This document shows positions 25,501 to 30,480 of a stretch of DNA of 64,000 nucleotides, one piece after another. The notes beneath the pieces are model-generated. The model saw only the letters and a program-made list of their open reading frames with translations. It searched no databases and was not told where the DNA came from. The position numbers and the translations under genes were made by a program. Source of the stretch: Hyphomicrobiales bacterium (GTDB lineage Bacteria; Pseudomonadota; Alphaproteobacteria; Rhizobiales; Rhizobiaceae); NCBI GenBank assembly GCA_900470805.1, contig UCCA01000006.1, positions 40,530 to 104,529 of the forward strand, in the 5' to 3' direction. Numbering within the stretch: position 1 is the stretch's first letter; every line of letters starts with the position of its first letter.

Positions 25501-26704
25501 GATCGCGCTTCGCGCCGTTGTCGGCGCCCCACTCGATACCCAGCGAGGCGGTCGTCGCAGGATGGCTTTCGCCGCCGGAGATTCCGCTTTCGCTTACCGT
25601 GCGGTCGGCGCTCTCCGCGCCGCTTTCGAAGCTCGGCGCATCGTCGCGGATGTCGATCGAGCCGATGCCGGTGACGCTGTCGCCATCCTTGTCGGTGACG
25701 GTGTAGCTGAACTGCAGGCGCAGGACGTCGTCGGCGCCGGATTCGTTCCTATCGGGATGGTCGAGCGGGCCGGACTGGGTGAAGGTGTAGGCGCCGGTCT
25801 GGATGTTGGTGACGGTCAAGGTGAAGACCGTTTGGCCTTCAACAGTGCCGGTGATCGTCAGGCCGTTGACTGTGACGACGACAGGCTTGCCGTCGGAGGT
25901 CAGGTCGACGTGCTGGCTGGTCTCCGTGTCAATGGAGTCCGACAGGCCGATGGCGGTGATGGTGCCGAAATCCTTGCCGGGGGTGAAGCCGAACCGGCCA
26001 TTGACAGTCTGCGACTGGAAACCACCCTCGCTATCGCTGAGCTCCGTCAGCGTCAGCAGGTCCGTCGTGGTGATAACAGGAACACCGTTCTGCTCGTCGC
26101 GCGCGGCGCCCGGGGTCGCATCCGCCTGCGTCGTGTCGGCCAGCAGCGAGGCCAGCTGGGTCGGGTCGTTGGCGTCCTGCTGAAGGCTATCCTGGAACTC
26201 GGCGCCGGAGCTCGAGGGCGAGGCGCTGGCGGAGTAGGAACCGTCTGGGCCGGCGGCAACGTTGATGTTGCTCTGCTCGAGGGCGGCGATCACGGCCTGC
26301 TGCGGCAGCTCGACTTCGCCGAGCAGGAAGGTCGGAACGTGCAGCGCGCCGTTGACGATGACAATCTCGGTGCCGTCGGCCTGAACGAGCACGAGGTTGT
26401 TGCCTTCGACGTGGATGTCGTCGATCGACGTGCCAGCCGGCAGATGGGCGACGTTGTTCTGATCCGGGACAACCTGGCCGGCAGGGGCGGTCGCGGTCGC
26501 TTCAGGTGCGGCCGGAAGGCGACCGGTTGTTTCGGCGGCTGGCGCGGGCTGCTGGTCGGTCGGTTGAATGTTGCTGGCCTGTGCGACCTCGACGCCCTTT
26601 GCGGCGGAAGTCTGCAGGCGACCATCCTCATGAATATCGGAGATCAAGTCATGCGATGCGTTTTCATGTTCAACGGCAGAGATGCGAGAATCTTCGATAG
26701 ACAT
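16502..26704 (-). CDS. Giant RTX/VCBS type I-secreted adhesin (LapA/Bap-like, 3400 aa)
   Basis: A surface adhesin exported through the type I system encoded downstream. There is no N-terminal signal peptide. Residues about 85-140 form a small beta domain (HLPAGTSIDDIHVEGNNLVL) that may serve as the retention module; just behind it VAAG (149-152) resembles a LapG cleavage site. Then come three T1SS-143/DUF5801-like domains (about 230-670), a DUF642-like sugar-binding-type domain (about 688-855, opening NLLANGDF), one VCBS repeat (about 966-1060), six repeats of about 120 residues with T-D-R-D and K-Y-G-T-L-Y motifs (about 1062-1795), and a block of five more VCBS copies plus one divergent repeat (about 1796-2450). 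RTX nonapeptides (GGSGDDAIYG type) fill about 2580-2920. EF-hand-like D-x-D-x-N/D-G loops lie near 3100-3200, and the C-terminal secretion signal closes the protein. Calcium should fold it outside the cell. Asp, Thr, Gly and Ala dominate and Cys is essentially absent, as usual for such adhesins. The ATG at 26704 has a GGGG ribosome site held in a hairpin. Confidence 0.93.
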   Translation of the reverse strand: MSIEDSRISAVEHENASHDLISDIHEDGRLQTSAAKGVEVAQASNIQPTDQQPAPAAETTGRLPAAPEATATAPAGQVVPDQNNVAHLPAGTSIDDIHVEGNNLVLVQADGTEIVIVNGALHVPTFLLGEVELPQQAVIAALEQSNINVAAGPDGSYSASASPSSSGAEFQDSLQQDANDPTQLASLLADTTQADATPGAARDEQNGVPVITTTDLLTLTELSDSEGGFQSQTVNGRFGFTPGKDFGTITAIGLSDSIDTETSQHVDLTSDGKPVVVTVNGLTITGTVEGQTVFTLTVTNIQTGAYTFTQSGPLDHPDRNESGADDVLRLQFSYTVTDKDGDSVTGIGSIDIRDDAPSFESGAESADRTVSESGISGGESHPATTASLGIEWGADNGAKRDLTFDAQNAPEGLTSHGEPIQYVISDNGHTLTGYILVSTGEGEGATVKQVDVFVVTLNPAAANGAYTFELLQSIDHPQTAGSPAGEGEIQLLAVAPSQNEQIGLSFVATAKDADGDTLPVNFTVTVKDDVPTADYSGTSVINEHGAGGVFTPQSATGTLLFTPGADGAKITDLAFRTVIEHQNTTSEDFPALKSHGVDLTYETTIVKGVITLTAYAGETVVFTLSANQETGAYTYTQSASIDHAPDSDQLRLVFDFAATDGDGDKTAWNTGTVQVDIIDDKPTITGTDQAVNLLANGDFKSAGWQAQGWDNGGFAGSATGGIGWKVEGSNPSSVQLERVSSGYMNMVAANGAPMIDMGSSPGNTTISQDLTGLKTDGTFTLTFQMGTPQGGTAQLEVYWNGQPVGVYTPTNEMTKVTIGNLSASEAGTGTLTFKEVGTADFTGTYLANISLSESVNVPVFTAAIKEDAENYSFELADGKQFSFGADGEGKVALGSVTVASAAGIAIALPQGAYGYSDGHIVIDPKYLQSLNAGEIATITVPFTVTDSDGDSKTGVYQITVTGQNDDATISGIATGAVTEDGTLSAGNVLTVADVDHGEAHFQTPASLAGTYGTFAFNATTGAWSYALNNTKAQELGQGVTYQEKLTVVSADGTATQQIVVTVTGVNDKPELSASVAKWTYTDTSADDTFQSFSGQLTTVDVDKGDTAAYGINGTGVTTGTFAGGFDVAKVGTYGTLYLNSATGAYSYVPNDSAIEALKRGASESFEFKVTDSAGATDTEKLTVSLAGANDTPELSPVSLSFTDTAANDSFGSVKGTLVSTDRDAGDSATYGVSGGDRGFYRISGANYDVAKDGKYGTLFINSSTGAYVYVPDDSAIEARKTDTTESFTIRVTDASGANDTASFTVDIHGANDTPELYATLTRITYTDTSGDDTFFARAGTLYSTDRDAYDRPTYGVTGGAESGVRGYDVAKAGTYGTLYLNSVTGDYLYVPKDGAIEALKSKASESFDLTVTDQSGASDKEVLTISVEGTNDRPEISASLSTITYHDTSADDAFSVATGKLTSTDRDAGDTATYGVSGGSASTAREGFDVAKTGSYGTLYVNSTTGAYVYVPNDAAIEGRRSDAQESFTLTVRDGSGATDSTNFLVKIDGNNDKPELSPVTISFTDTAKDDTFQSVKGTLVSTDRDTGDTAKYGIVDGSRASYRVGSIVYDVKVDGKYGTLYLESKTGAYIYQPDDRAIERTSAEVSESFKIRVTDGSDVSTTETFTVQIHGANDTPELSVTLTGVRYTDTAGDDSFSSYTGKMTSTDRDASDTATYGVDGGAKSTARTDYDVAKVGTYGTLFVNSTSGAYIFVPNDASIEGLKANANENFTLTVTDKSGATDTQTFAVTVNGTNDTASITGTIAGAVKEDVTLSTGGTVTVNDRDVGDAHFQTPASVAGTYGTFTFNATSGAWTYTLSNASTAVQSLAANDTVTDQITVTSADGTASQVIGVTITGTNDAAVIGEPKVAEVIEDYRVKDGLLTASGTMTVSDVDHDQSSFQTAVTSKGVNLGTLTITSTGAYTYSVSADAVGYLGDEETKVETFIVKSLDGTAKEVSFTIYGTNDKPYITSVNALGTVTEATGQTGSSAVLQAKQTIVFSDEDIHDTHTLKIVEETTTAANNKFLGTAVAQILDAVGNADGSGRKAELNFTVADKDVDFLAAGETIVQTYKVAVVDQNGVASSYQTIKITIVGTNDIAKIGGEVTATLAEDGATTTAGGTLTISDADHGEAHFQTPASVNGSYGTFAFNATSGVWSYTLNNSASKVQSLSGNETVYDTLTVKSADGTAEQVIKVTINGTNDGASISGTAIGSVTEDGQTRTAGGTLTVADIDNGEAHFQTPTSLNGTYGVFSFNADTGVWAYKLNNTADNVQALSAGETVYDKLSVTSADGTASQEIKVTVNGTNDLANITGPATGTVVEDGASQTAAGTLKVTDVDTGEAHFQAPTALNGTYGAFSFNASTGEWSYKLNNDAANVQALNSGQTVYDALTVYSADGSAFQEIKVAINGTTDAVPATVNESIDASGRYAFTWEGDSPNRINFDLKTLFDVTGNATYAVSKVYTTSSDNWLSFANNTVKGNPDSWLLDPEEDAGLYVYRITVTDSLGTVKSTYVAFSALEYWAEAYHVTSNASLNYANNNNGTGDLILIEGNVTGQVSAGSGHDVVIGNASANSIDGGSGDDAIYGMGGNDALSGGDGNDFIDGGDGNDAITGGKGNDILLGGAGDDTFNYTIGDGADIIDGGTGSDTLSIVGTSSADTLNAVVSGGVFTQFNGSIVTGVEIVNANLGAGSDLLSYAATSEAVTVNLANGSATGFTSISNIENVTGGSGNDILTGDNGANVLIGGAGNDVLTGGGGNDTLTGGAGDDTFVVDAGVDTVTDLSGGDMLKVSAGAAANITATGDWTATSTTVNAGSASIDARGNDINVSSATGVGGWTLSNTAASVSSLTGSSRGDVIRSGSAGDSIFAGGGADTVVIDAGAATNRRWNVDLGAGDGASDTLLFKHDSVAANRNTYATVANFATTGAMDKLAVQVGSTDIGVGFKEVTNGASLTNVDRGKALEITGVVSAALNDDSSTASGSVKAAIASAIGSISSGTYEVIVYSGTGNNADAGVYLMTIGSGSSNLQANTLGFTLDHIMTLTGVGYGKLTADNFTTSGIDPIILDLDHNGIALTTLEHGVSFDINADGHQDKIAWTAGTDGILAYDVDGNGKIDNGSEIFSPHFAGGTYVDGLAALATLDSNHDGKIDANDEAFAKLTIWQDLNHNGISDAGELSSLSDHQIASLSLDAHASDSAINGQTVLADGSYTLTDGSTGHFVEIAFDTTLGGGDDHAYSLIGSDGDDVLSGAGGMYTLTGGAGADTFVLDTDALADVKLADVITDYKASEGDTLDVSKLLDSLLGHQATEAEALSSVKTTVSGADTVVSVNANGGWHDVAVLQNNTEAVKILFDDKHEAVTAPHVG
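17960..18960 (-). repeat. RTX nonapeptide-coding repeats in the adhesin gene
   Basis: Two clusters of GGxGxDxxx-coding repeats (about 18880-18690 and 18410-18270) separated by non-repeat sequence, with looser copies after them. The units bind calcium and form parallel beta rolls in type I-secreted proteins. Confidence 0.85.
19350..21310 (-). repeat. VCBS repeat block in the adhesin gene
   Basis: Five VCBS-type units of about 100 codons plus one divergent unit (about 20680-20290). Four carry EAHFQTP or a one-residue variant (AHFQTP, AHFQAP); the fifth has SSFQTA. Each unit ends near N-G-T-N-D. Neighbouring copies share long nearly identical DNA, for example CTGGAAATGCGCCTCGCC near 19551, 19867 and 20181, so unequal recombination could change the copy number. 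A further copy lies at about 23500-23805. Confidence 0.85.
21310..23520 (-). repeat. Six tandem repeats of about 120 residues in the adhesin gene
   Basis: Six consecutive units begin P-E-L/I-S, contain D-T-A/S-x-D-D-x-F, STDRDxxD and GTYGTLY/GKYGTLF, and end G-A-N-D-T or similar. They look like extended bacterial Ig/VCBS-related domains with D-N/D-D calcium-linker ends. Copies 2 and 5 are closest to each other (FTDTA, SVKGTLVSTDRD), and copies 3, 4 and 6 form another group. This suggests growth by duplication of a two- or three-unit block. Confidence 0.8.
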
Positions 26705-26710
26705 ACAAAA

Positions 26711-26733
26711 TACCCCAATGAGAAACTGGGGCC
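26711..26733 (-). promoter_or_regulatory. Hairpin covering the adhesin ribosome-binding site
   Basis: In the minus-strand mRNA CCCCA and TGGGG pair around an AGTTTCTCA-type loop. The GGGGT that would act as Shine-Dalgarno for the adhesin ATG is the 3' arm of this stem. Sequestration could limit translation unless the hairpin opens or an sRNA or protein binds. Seen as sequence; the regulatory role is inference. Confidence 0.4.
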
Positions 26734-26893
26734 AAATAATTCTGCCGGAGATACAAAAGCAATACTACCCAATGGGCGCCGATATAGCCGGTTATGCATC
26801 CACCCAGAAATGTTTAGGAACGGTTAACCGCAAAGGGCTTTAGTCGATAAAATTTGAATAAAAATAGAATGATAGAGGCTATTGCGCCACAGC

Positions 26894-26917
26894 GAAACGG
26901 CCCCTCTGGGAGGAGCC
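26894..26917 (-). terminator. Possible terminator of the VOC/DUF899 operon
   Basis: On the minus strand GGCTCCTC-CCA-GAGGGGCC can pair (with one G-U pair) and is followed by GTTTC, about 55 bases after the VOC stop. The T-run is poor, so this is a weak call. Confidence 0.4.
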
Positions 26918-26970
26918 GATTCGTGTGCTTTTCATGGTGTTTCCGGGCTTTCCGGCGTGGCTTCCGGCGC

Positions 26971-27750
26971 TTATCGCACCGGTGCCACGAGGCAGAAAAA
27001 GGCGCCCTGCGGATCAAGCGCCTGGACGACCCAGCTGCCGCCGGGAACCTCCATCGGGCCGTTGACGACCTGGCCGCCGGCCGCATTGATCCGCTCGACG
27101 GCGGAATCGATTGATGGAACGTTGAAATAATAGGCCCAGGCCGGCATCGGCACGTTCGGCGGCTTGGTCATGATGCCGCCGACCGGTGTGCCATGCTCGG
27201 CGAAGATCCGGTAGACGCCCATCGCGCCCATGTCGAAGTCGTGGTCCTTCGCCCAGCCGAAGAGCTTTTCGTAGAACGTGAAGGCTTCGCCGCCATCGCC
27301 GGCATAGAGCTCGCTCCAGCCGAGCGTGCCGGGGGCCGCCATCGGCGGTTCCGGCGGCGGGTTGTCCATCGGCGCCGGCGTCATGATACAGATGACGGCG
27401 CCGTGCGGATCGGCGACCACGGCGAAACGGCCTATCTCGGGGATATCCTGCGGCGGGCGACGCACCGAGCCGCCATTGGCGGCGAAATCCCGGGCGGTCC
27501 GGTCGACGTCGTCGACGGCAACGTAGCCGGTCCAGTTCGGCGGGATACCGGTGCCTTCCAATTCGGCGGGGAACTGCATCATTCCTGCCCGGCCAACGCC
27601 ATCCGCCTCGAAAATCGTATAGGGCGGCTGGCCGGGGACCGTCATTTCGCTGTTGGTCCAGCCGACGACCTTGCCATAGAACTGCTTGGCGCCGGATGGG
27701 TCAGGCGTCATCAACTCGCACCAGATGAACTTGCCATGGGTTTCGGACAT
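26971..27750 (-). CDS. VOC superfamily protein with two domains (259 aa)
   Basis: Two tandem glyoxalase/bleomycin-resistance/dioxygenase (VOC) folds (about 6-125 and 135-258), each with a beta-alpha-beta-beta-beta layout. The first begins GKFIWCELMTPDPSGAKQFY and the second GTLGWSELYAGDGGEAFTFY. Such proteins bind metal and small substrates, and this one has no assigned reaction. The ATG at 27750 follows GGGAG. It lies 56 bases after the DUF899 gene on the same strand, and that pair is common in actinobacteria and rhizobia; both may answer to the divergent MarR regulator. Confidence 0.88.
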   Translation of the reverse strand: MSETHGKFIWCELMTPDPSGAKQFYGKVVGWTNSEMTVPGQPPYTIFEADGVGRAGMMQFPAELEGTGIPPNWTGYVAVDDVDRTARDFAANGGSVRRPPQDIPEIGRFAVVADPHGAVICIMTPAPMDNPPPEPPMAAPGTLGWSELYAGDGGEAFTFYEKLFGWAKDHDFDMGAMGVYRIFAEHGTPVGGIMTKPPNVPMPAWAYYFNVPSIDSAVERINAAGGQVVNGPMEVPGGSWVVQALDPQGAFFCLVAPVR

Positions 27751-27806
27751 CGTGATCTCCCTTTCACGTTTCGTGTTCCGTCTCCGGTCAGCGATCATCC
27801 CAGCCG

Positions 27807-28535
27807 TCAGTGGCAGCAGGATGACGCCTTCGGCGCCGCATCGTACTCATCATGGCGCTTGACGAAGTTCATCGTCGAATCCTCGTTTCGGCCTTTCGGC
27901 GCGCGGTCGAGGATCATCAGCGTGCCGATCAGTTCTTCAGGGCCGCGGGCATAGCTCGAATAGGTGTGGAAGATCTCGCCGTCATCGTTCCTGATGAAGG
28001 CGCTCAGGCCGGGGAGTTCGTCGTTGGCGTGGGCCGGCTCGATCATGGTGAAATTGTAGAAGACCCGGTCCTTCTTCAGATCCTCCGGCGTGAAAGAGAC
28101 GTGATAGTCGAAGTTGAAATCGCTGTTGGCCGACGACACCCAGGGGAAGCTCCAGCCCATGCGGCTCTTATAGGCCTCGATCTTGTCGACCGGCGCGCGG
28201 GAGACCGCGACCCAAGTGACGTCGTGGTTGTTCAGATGTGGCAGGGTGCCGTCGACGTGGTCCGAGAGGAAGGAACAGCCGGGGCAGCCCGCTTCCCAAT
28301 CGGGGCCGAGCATGAAGTGATAGACGATCAACTGGCTGCGGCCATCGAACAGGTCCGAGAGGCTCCTGGGGTCGGTCGTCGTGTCGAACATGTAATCCTT
28401 GTCGACCTTCACCCACGGCATGGCCATGCGGGCGGCATTGACCTTGTCCCTGAGGTGGGTTGCTTCCTTCTCCTGAAGCAACAGTGCCTGTCGGGCTTCA
28501 AGCCATTCTTCGCGGGAAACGACTGGGTTCTGCAT
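27807..28535 (-). CDS. DUF899 thioredoxin-fold protein (242 aa)
   Basis: A DUF899 family member: a thioredoxin-like fold with a redox-type Cys84-P-G-Cys87 motif in EAGCPGCSFLSDHV and the conserved stretch YMFDTTTDPRSLSDLFDGRS before it. The C-terminus ends in SSCCH. Members are predicted disulfide or peroxide-handling proteins, but no reaction is established. ATG 28535 follows AGGAGG. It is divergent from a MarR regulator with a perfect 12-bp palindrome between the two, which points to redox- or ligand-responsive control. Confidence 0.88.
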   Translation of the reverse strand: MQNPVVSREEWLEARQALLLQEKEATHLRDKVNAARMAMPWVKVDKDYMFDTTTDPRSLSDLFDGRSQLIVYHFMLGPDWEAGCPGCSFLSDHVDGTLPHLNNHDVTWVAVSRAPVDKIEAYKSRMGWSFPWVSSANSDFNFDYHVSFTPEDLKKDRVFYNFTMIEPAHANDELPGLSAFIRNDDGEIFHTYSSYARGPEELIGTLMILDRAPKGRNEDSTMNFVKRHDEYDAAPKASSCCH

Positions 28536-28596
28536 CGTGTACGCCCTCCTCCGGCGCGACCGAAACGGTCCATTCTGCTTTTCCTTGACTAGATAC

Positions 28597-28608
28597 ATTG
28601 ATATCAAT
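28597..28608. promoter_or_regulatory. ATTGATATCAAT palindrome, candidate MarR operator
   Basis: A perfect 12-bp palindrome between the divergent DUF899 and MarR genes, just ahead of the marR start. The position suits autoregulation together with control of the DUF899-VOC pair. Confidence 0.65.
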
Positions 28609-28619
28609 AGATATTGAAT

Positions 28620-29066
28620 ATGTCAAACTCTGCAGATATCCCGTTCGCAACGACACTCCTGGTGCGCGACACCTGCCTTTGCCTGCACGCGCAGCGGGCG
28701 GCGCGAGCACTCGCGAGGCTGTTCGACGATGCGCTGCGGCCGGCCGGGCTGACCAACGGGCAGTTTTCGCTGATGATGTCGCTGAACCGGCCGGAGCCGC
28801 CGCCGATGGGCCCCGTGGCAAAACTGCTCGCCATGGACCAGACGACGCTGACGGCGGCGCTGAAGCCGCTGCAGCGGCGCGGCTGGGTGGAGGTGATTGC
28901 CAATCCGAAAGACCGGCGCGGACGGCTTTTGCGGCTGACGGCTGACGGCCTGCGCGTTCTTTCCGCCGCGCTGCCGATCTGGGAGAGCACGCATGCGGCG
29001 CTGGAGCAGTCACTGCCGGAGGGCAATGCCACCCGGTTGCGGCAGGATCTGCAGGCGCTGGCCTAG
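28620..29066 (+). CDS. MarR family regulator (148 aa)
   Basis: A winged-helix MarR-type dimeric regulator. The N-terminal helix carries two cysteines (DTCLCLHAQRAARAL), in the position where OhrR-type sensors have their reactive Cys; the DNA-binding core is MDQTTLTAALKPLQRRGWVE, followed by the wing NPKDRRGRLLRLT. Thiol sensing is therefore possible but not shown. It is transcribed away from the DUF899/VOC operon and is its most likely regulator. Start ATG 28620 is preferred to a TTG six bases earlier. The stop overlaps the end of the convergent RES gene by four bases. Confidence 0.88.
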   Translation: MSNSADIPFATTLLVRDTCLCLHAQRAARALARLFDDALRPAGLTNGQFSLMMSLNRPEPPPMGPVAKLLAMDQTTLTAALKPLQRRGWVEVIANPKDRRGRLLRLTADGLRVLSAALPIWESTHAALEQSLPEGNATRLRQDLQALA

Positions 29067-29824
29067 CGGGCCTGTGCCACAATCCGTGGATCGCCGGCGA
29101 AGTCCTCGCGTGAAAAGCCGATCCTGATGCGTGGAAATTCGCAGAGCGCCTGCACGCCCGCGGCCGAGAGGCGGATGCGCCATGTCTGGCGTTCGACCGG
29201 TTCGCGGGCGGCAAATCCGTTCGCGGTCAGCAGCGCGATGTTGCGGCCATGCTGCGGGTCGCGCACGGATGCGTAGAGGATCGCCTGGCAGCCGGCTTCG
29301 CGGGCGACATCGGCCAGCGCCTGGCAGGGCTCGTAGCGCACTGGATCGGTCCATGCGGCACGGTCGCGATCGAGTGGCGGCGCGGTGAGGTCGATGGCGG
29401 CGGCGGTGTCGATCGCGGCGGAGAAGGCGGTGTATTCCGCGGCGTTCGAGGGCAGCGGCGTGGCGGGCGAATCGGCGAAGAACAGCAGGCGGTAGAAGGC
29501 CATCTCGGCAAGCGCCGTCTCGACCTTCTCGGATGCGTAATAGACGCCGAGCGTGCGCCCGGCGCGGCGAAAGCGCGATCCGTGCGGGTAGACGGCGCCA
29601 TAGCGGAACGGTGTGGCGAGCAGGTAATCGAGACCCGCGCATTCCGGCGGCAGCGCCGGCTTGCTGTCTTCCAGCAGCGTTTCAAGCAGGGCCTGCTCCT
29701 CCAGCGTATCGACGATCTTCAGCGTCGAGATCTGGTGCTGCGCCTCGACCAGCCGCCAGAAGCGGCCAGAGACGCGGCGCGCTTCAGATAACAGCGCGGC
29801 GGGCGTCCAGATAGGCAAGGACAT
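29063..29824 (-). CDS. RES-domain toxin (253 aa)
   Basis: The RES family, named for conserved Arg, Glu and Ser; characterised members deplete NAD+ and stop growth. Visible landmarks are GRFWRLVEA near the N-terminus, RYGAVYPHGSRFRRAG, and GVYYASEKVETALAEMAFYR near residue 95-114 with the conserved Tyr and Glu. It overlaps the upstream antitoxin gene by 41 bases, in the usual order antitoxin then toxin. The long insertion with Ala- and Asp-rich segments (about 120-175) matches the longer RES subgroup found in proteobacteria. Confidence 0.9.
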   Translation of the reverse strand: MSLPIWTPAALLSEARRVSGRFWRLVEAQHQISTLKIVDTLEEQALLETLLEDSKPALPPECAGLDYLLATPFRYGAVYPHGSRFRRAGRTLGVYYASEKVETALAEMAFYRLLFFADSPATPLPSNAAEYTAFSAAIDTAAAIDLTAPPLDRDRAAWTDPVRYEPCQALADVAREAGCQAILYASVRDPQHGRNIALLTANGFAAREPVERQTWRIRLSAAGVQALCEFPRIRIGFSREDFAGDPRIVAQAR

Positions 29825-30167
29825 CGGTCAATCCTGATATGCTGACGATCTTTTCGACGGGTGCCGCGCCCAGCGCCGTGTTGGCATTGCGCAGCCACGC
29901 CCGCGCCACAGCCTCGTCGCCGCCGACGATGGCATCGAGCGAACGGAATAGGCGGACGAGAAGGATGGCGAGTTCGAAGGACTTGGAGCCGCGCTCGAGC
30001 CGGTAGTCCTGCCGCTTCATGCGCGAGACGGTGGCTTCAGAGAGGCCGAGGACGGCCGACAGCGTGCGGGCGCTGAGGTTGAGCCGCTCGGCCGCGTTGA
30101 CCGCGGCCTTGGTGATGACGGCGGCTTCGGCGCGGCGTGGATCGGCTACGAGGCTTGGAGCGGGCAT
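29784..30167 (-). CDS. Xre/MbcA/ParS-type antitoxin of the RES module (127 aa)
   Basis: An N-terminal helix-turn-helix (ARTLSAVLGLSEATVSRMKR, about residues 35-54) is followed by the C-terminal toxin-binding domain formerly called DUF2384 (AVARAWLRNANTALGAAPVE). This pairs with RES toxins, neutralising them and repressing the operon. The ATG at 30167 has AAAGGA upstream. A GAAATAA/TTATTTC inverted repeat just upstream is a good candidate operator. Confidence 0.9.
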   Translation of the reverse strand: MPAPSLVADPRRAEAAVITKAAVNAAERLNLSARTLSAVLGLSEATVSRMKRQDYRLERGSKSFELAILLVRLFRSLDAIVGGDEAVARAWLRNANTALGAAPVEKIVSISGLTDVLAYLDARRAVI

Positions 30168-30185
30168 GGCGATATCCTTTCCTTG

Positions 30186-30209
30186 GAAATAATATAGTGA
30201 ATTTATTTC
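30186..30209. promoter_or_regulatory. Inverted repeat upstream of the RES/Xre operon
   Basis: GAAATAA (30186-30192) and TTATTTC (30203-30209) are perfect complements separated by ten bases, 19 bases before the antitoxin start. Position and symmetry suit autoregulation by the Xre antitoxin. Confidence 0.5.
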
Positions 30210-30236
30210 GGAAGAAAAGATTTTTCTCTGCTGGTG

Positions 30237-30407
30237 TGCCGTGGGACACCCCCCTCTGCCCTGCCGGGCATCTCCCCCACAAGGAGGGAGATCGACTCGC
30301 GGCGACGTCTTCGCCACACGTTGAGGTTCGAGCGAGCGGGCAAGCCCAGCCAATCTCCCCACCTGTGGGGGAGATGTCCGGCAGGACAGAGGGGGTGCCA
30401 CATGGCA
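30237..30407. repeat. RIME-like palindromic element
   Basis: Long arms (30237-30285 and 30353-30407) are near complements: ACCCCCCTCTGCCCTGCCGG matches GGCAGGACAGAGGGGGT read in reverse, with a loop of about 70 bases that includes the shared phrase GAGCGAGCGGG. The same arm sequence recurs at 42284-42433 and again at 63983-64000. It agrees with rhizobial intergenic mosaic elements (RIME). Confidence 0.85.
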
Positions 30408-30420
30408 GGACCTACCCCAA

Positions 30421-30454
30421 AACGAAAACAACCCGGCCTGCATGGCAGACCGGG
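30421..30454 (-). terminator. Terminator of the MFS transporter gene
   Basis: On the minus strand CCCGGTCTGC-CAT-GCAGGCCGGG (10-bp stem with one G-U pair) is followed by TTGTTTTCGTTTT. It lies about 25 bases after the transporter stop codon. Confidence 0.85.
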
Positions 30455-30480
30455 TCGCATTATTCAGCCGAGCGCAAAGC

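Noticed and set aside
17300..26704. Adhesin repeats considered as phage tail or transposon repeats
   Set aside because: All repeats stay in one open frame with VCBS/RTX signatures; no integrase, transposase or direct-repeat target sites are present.
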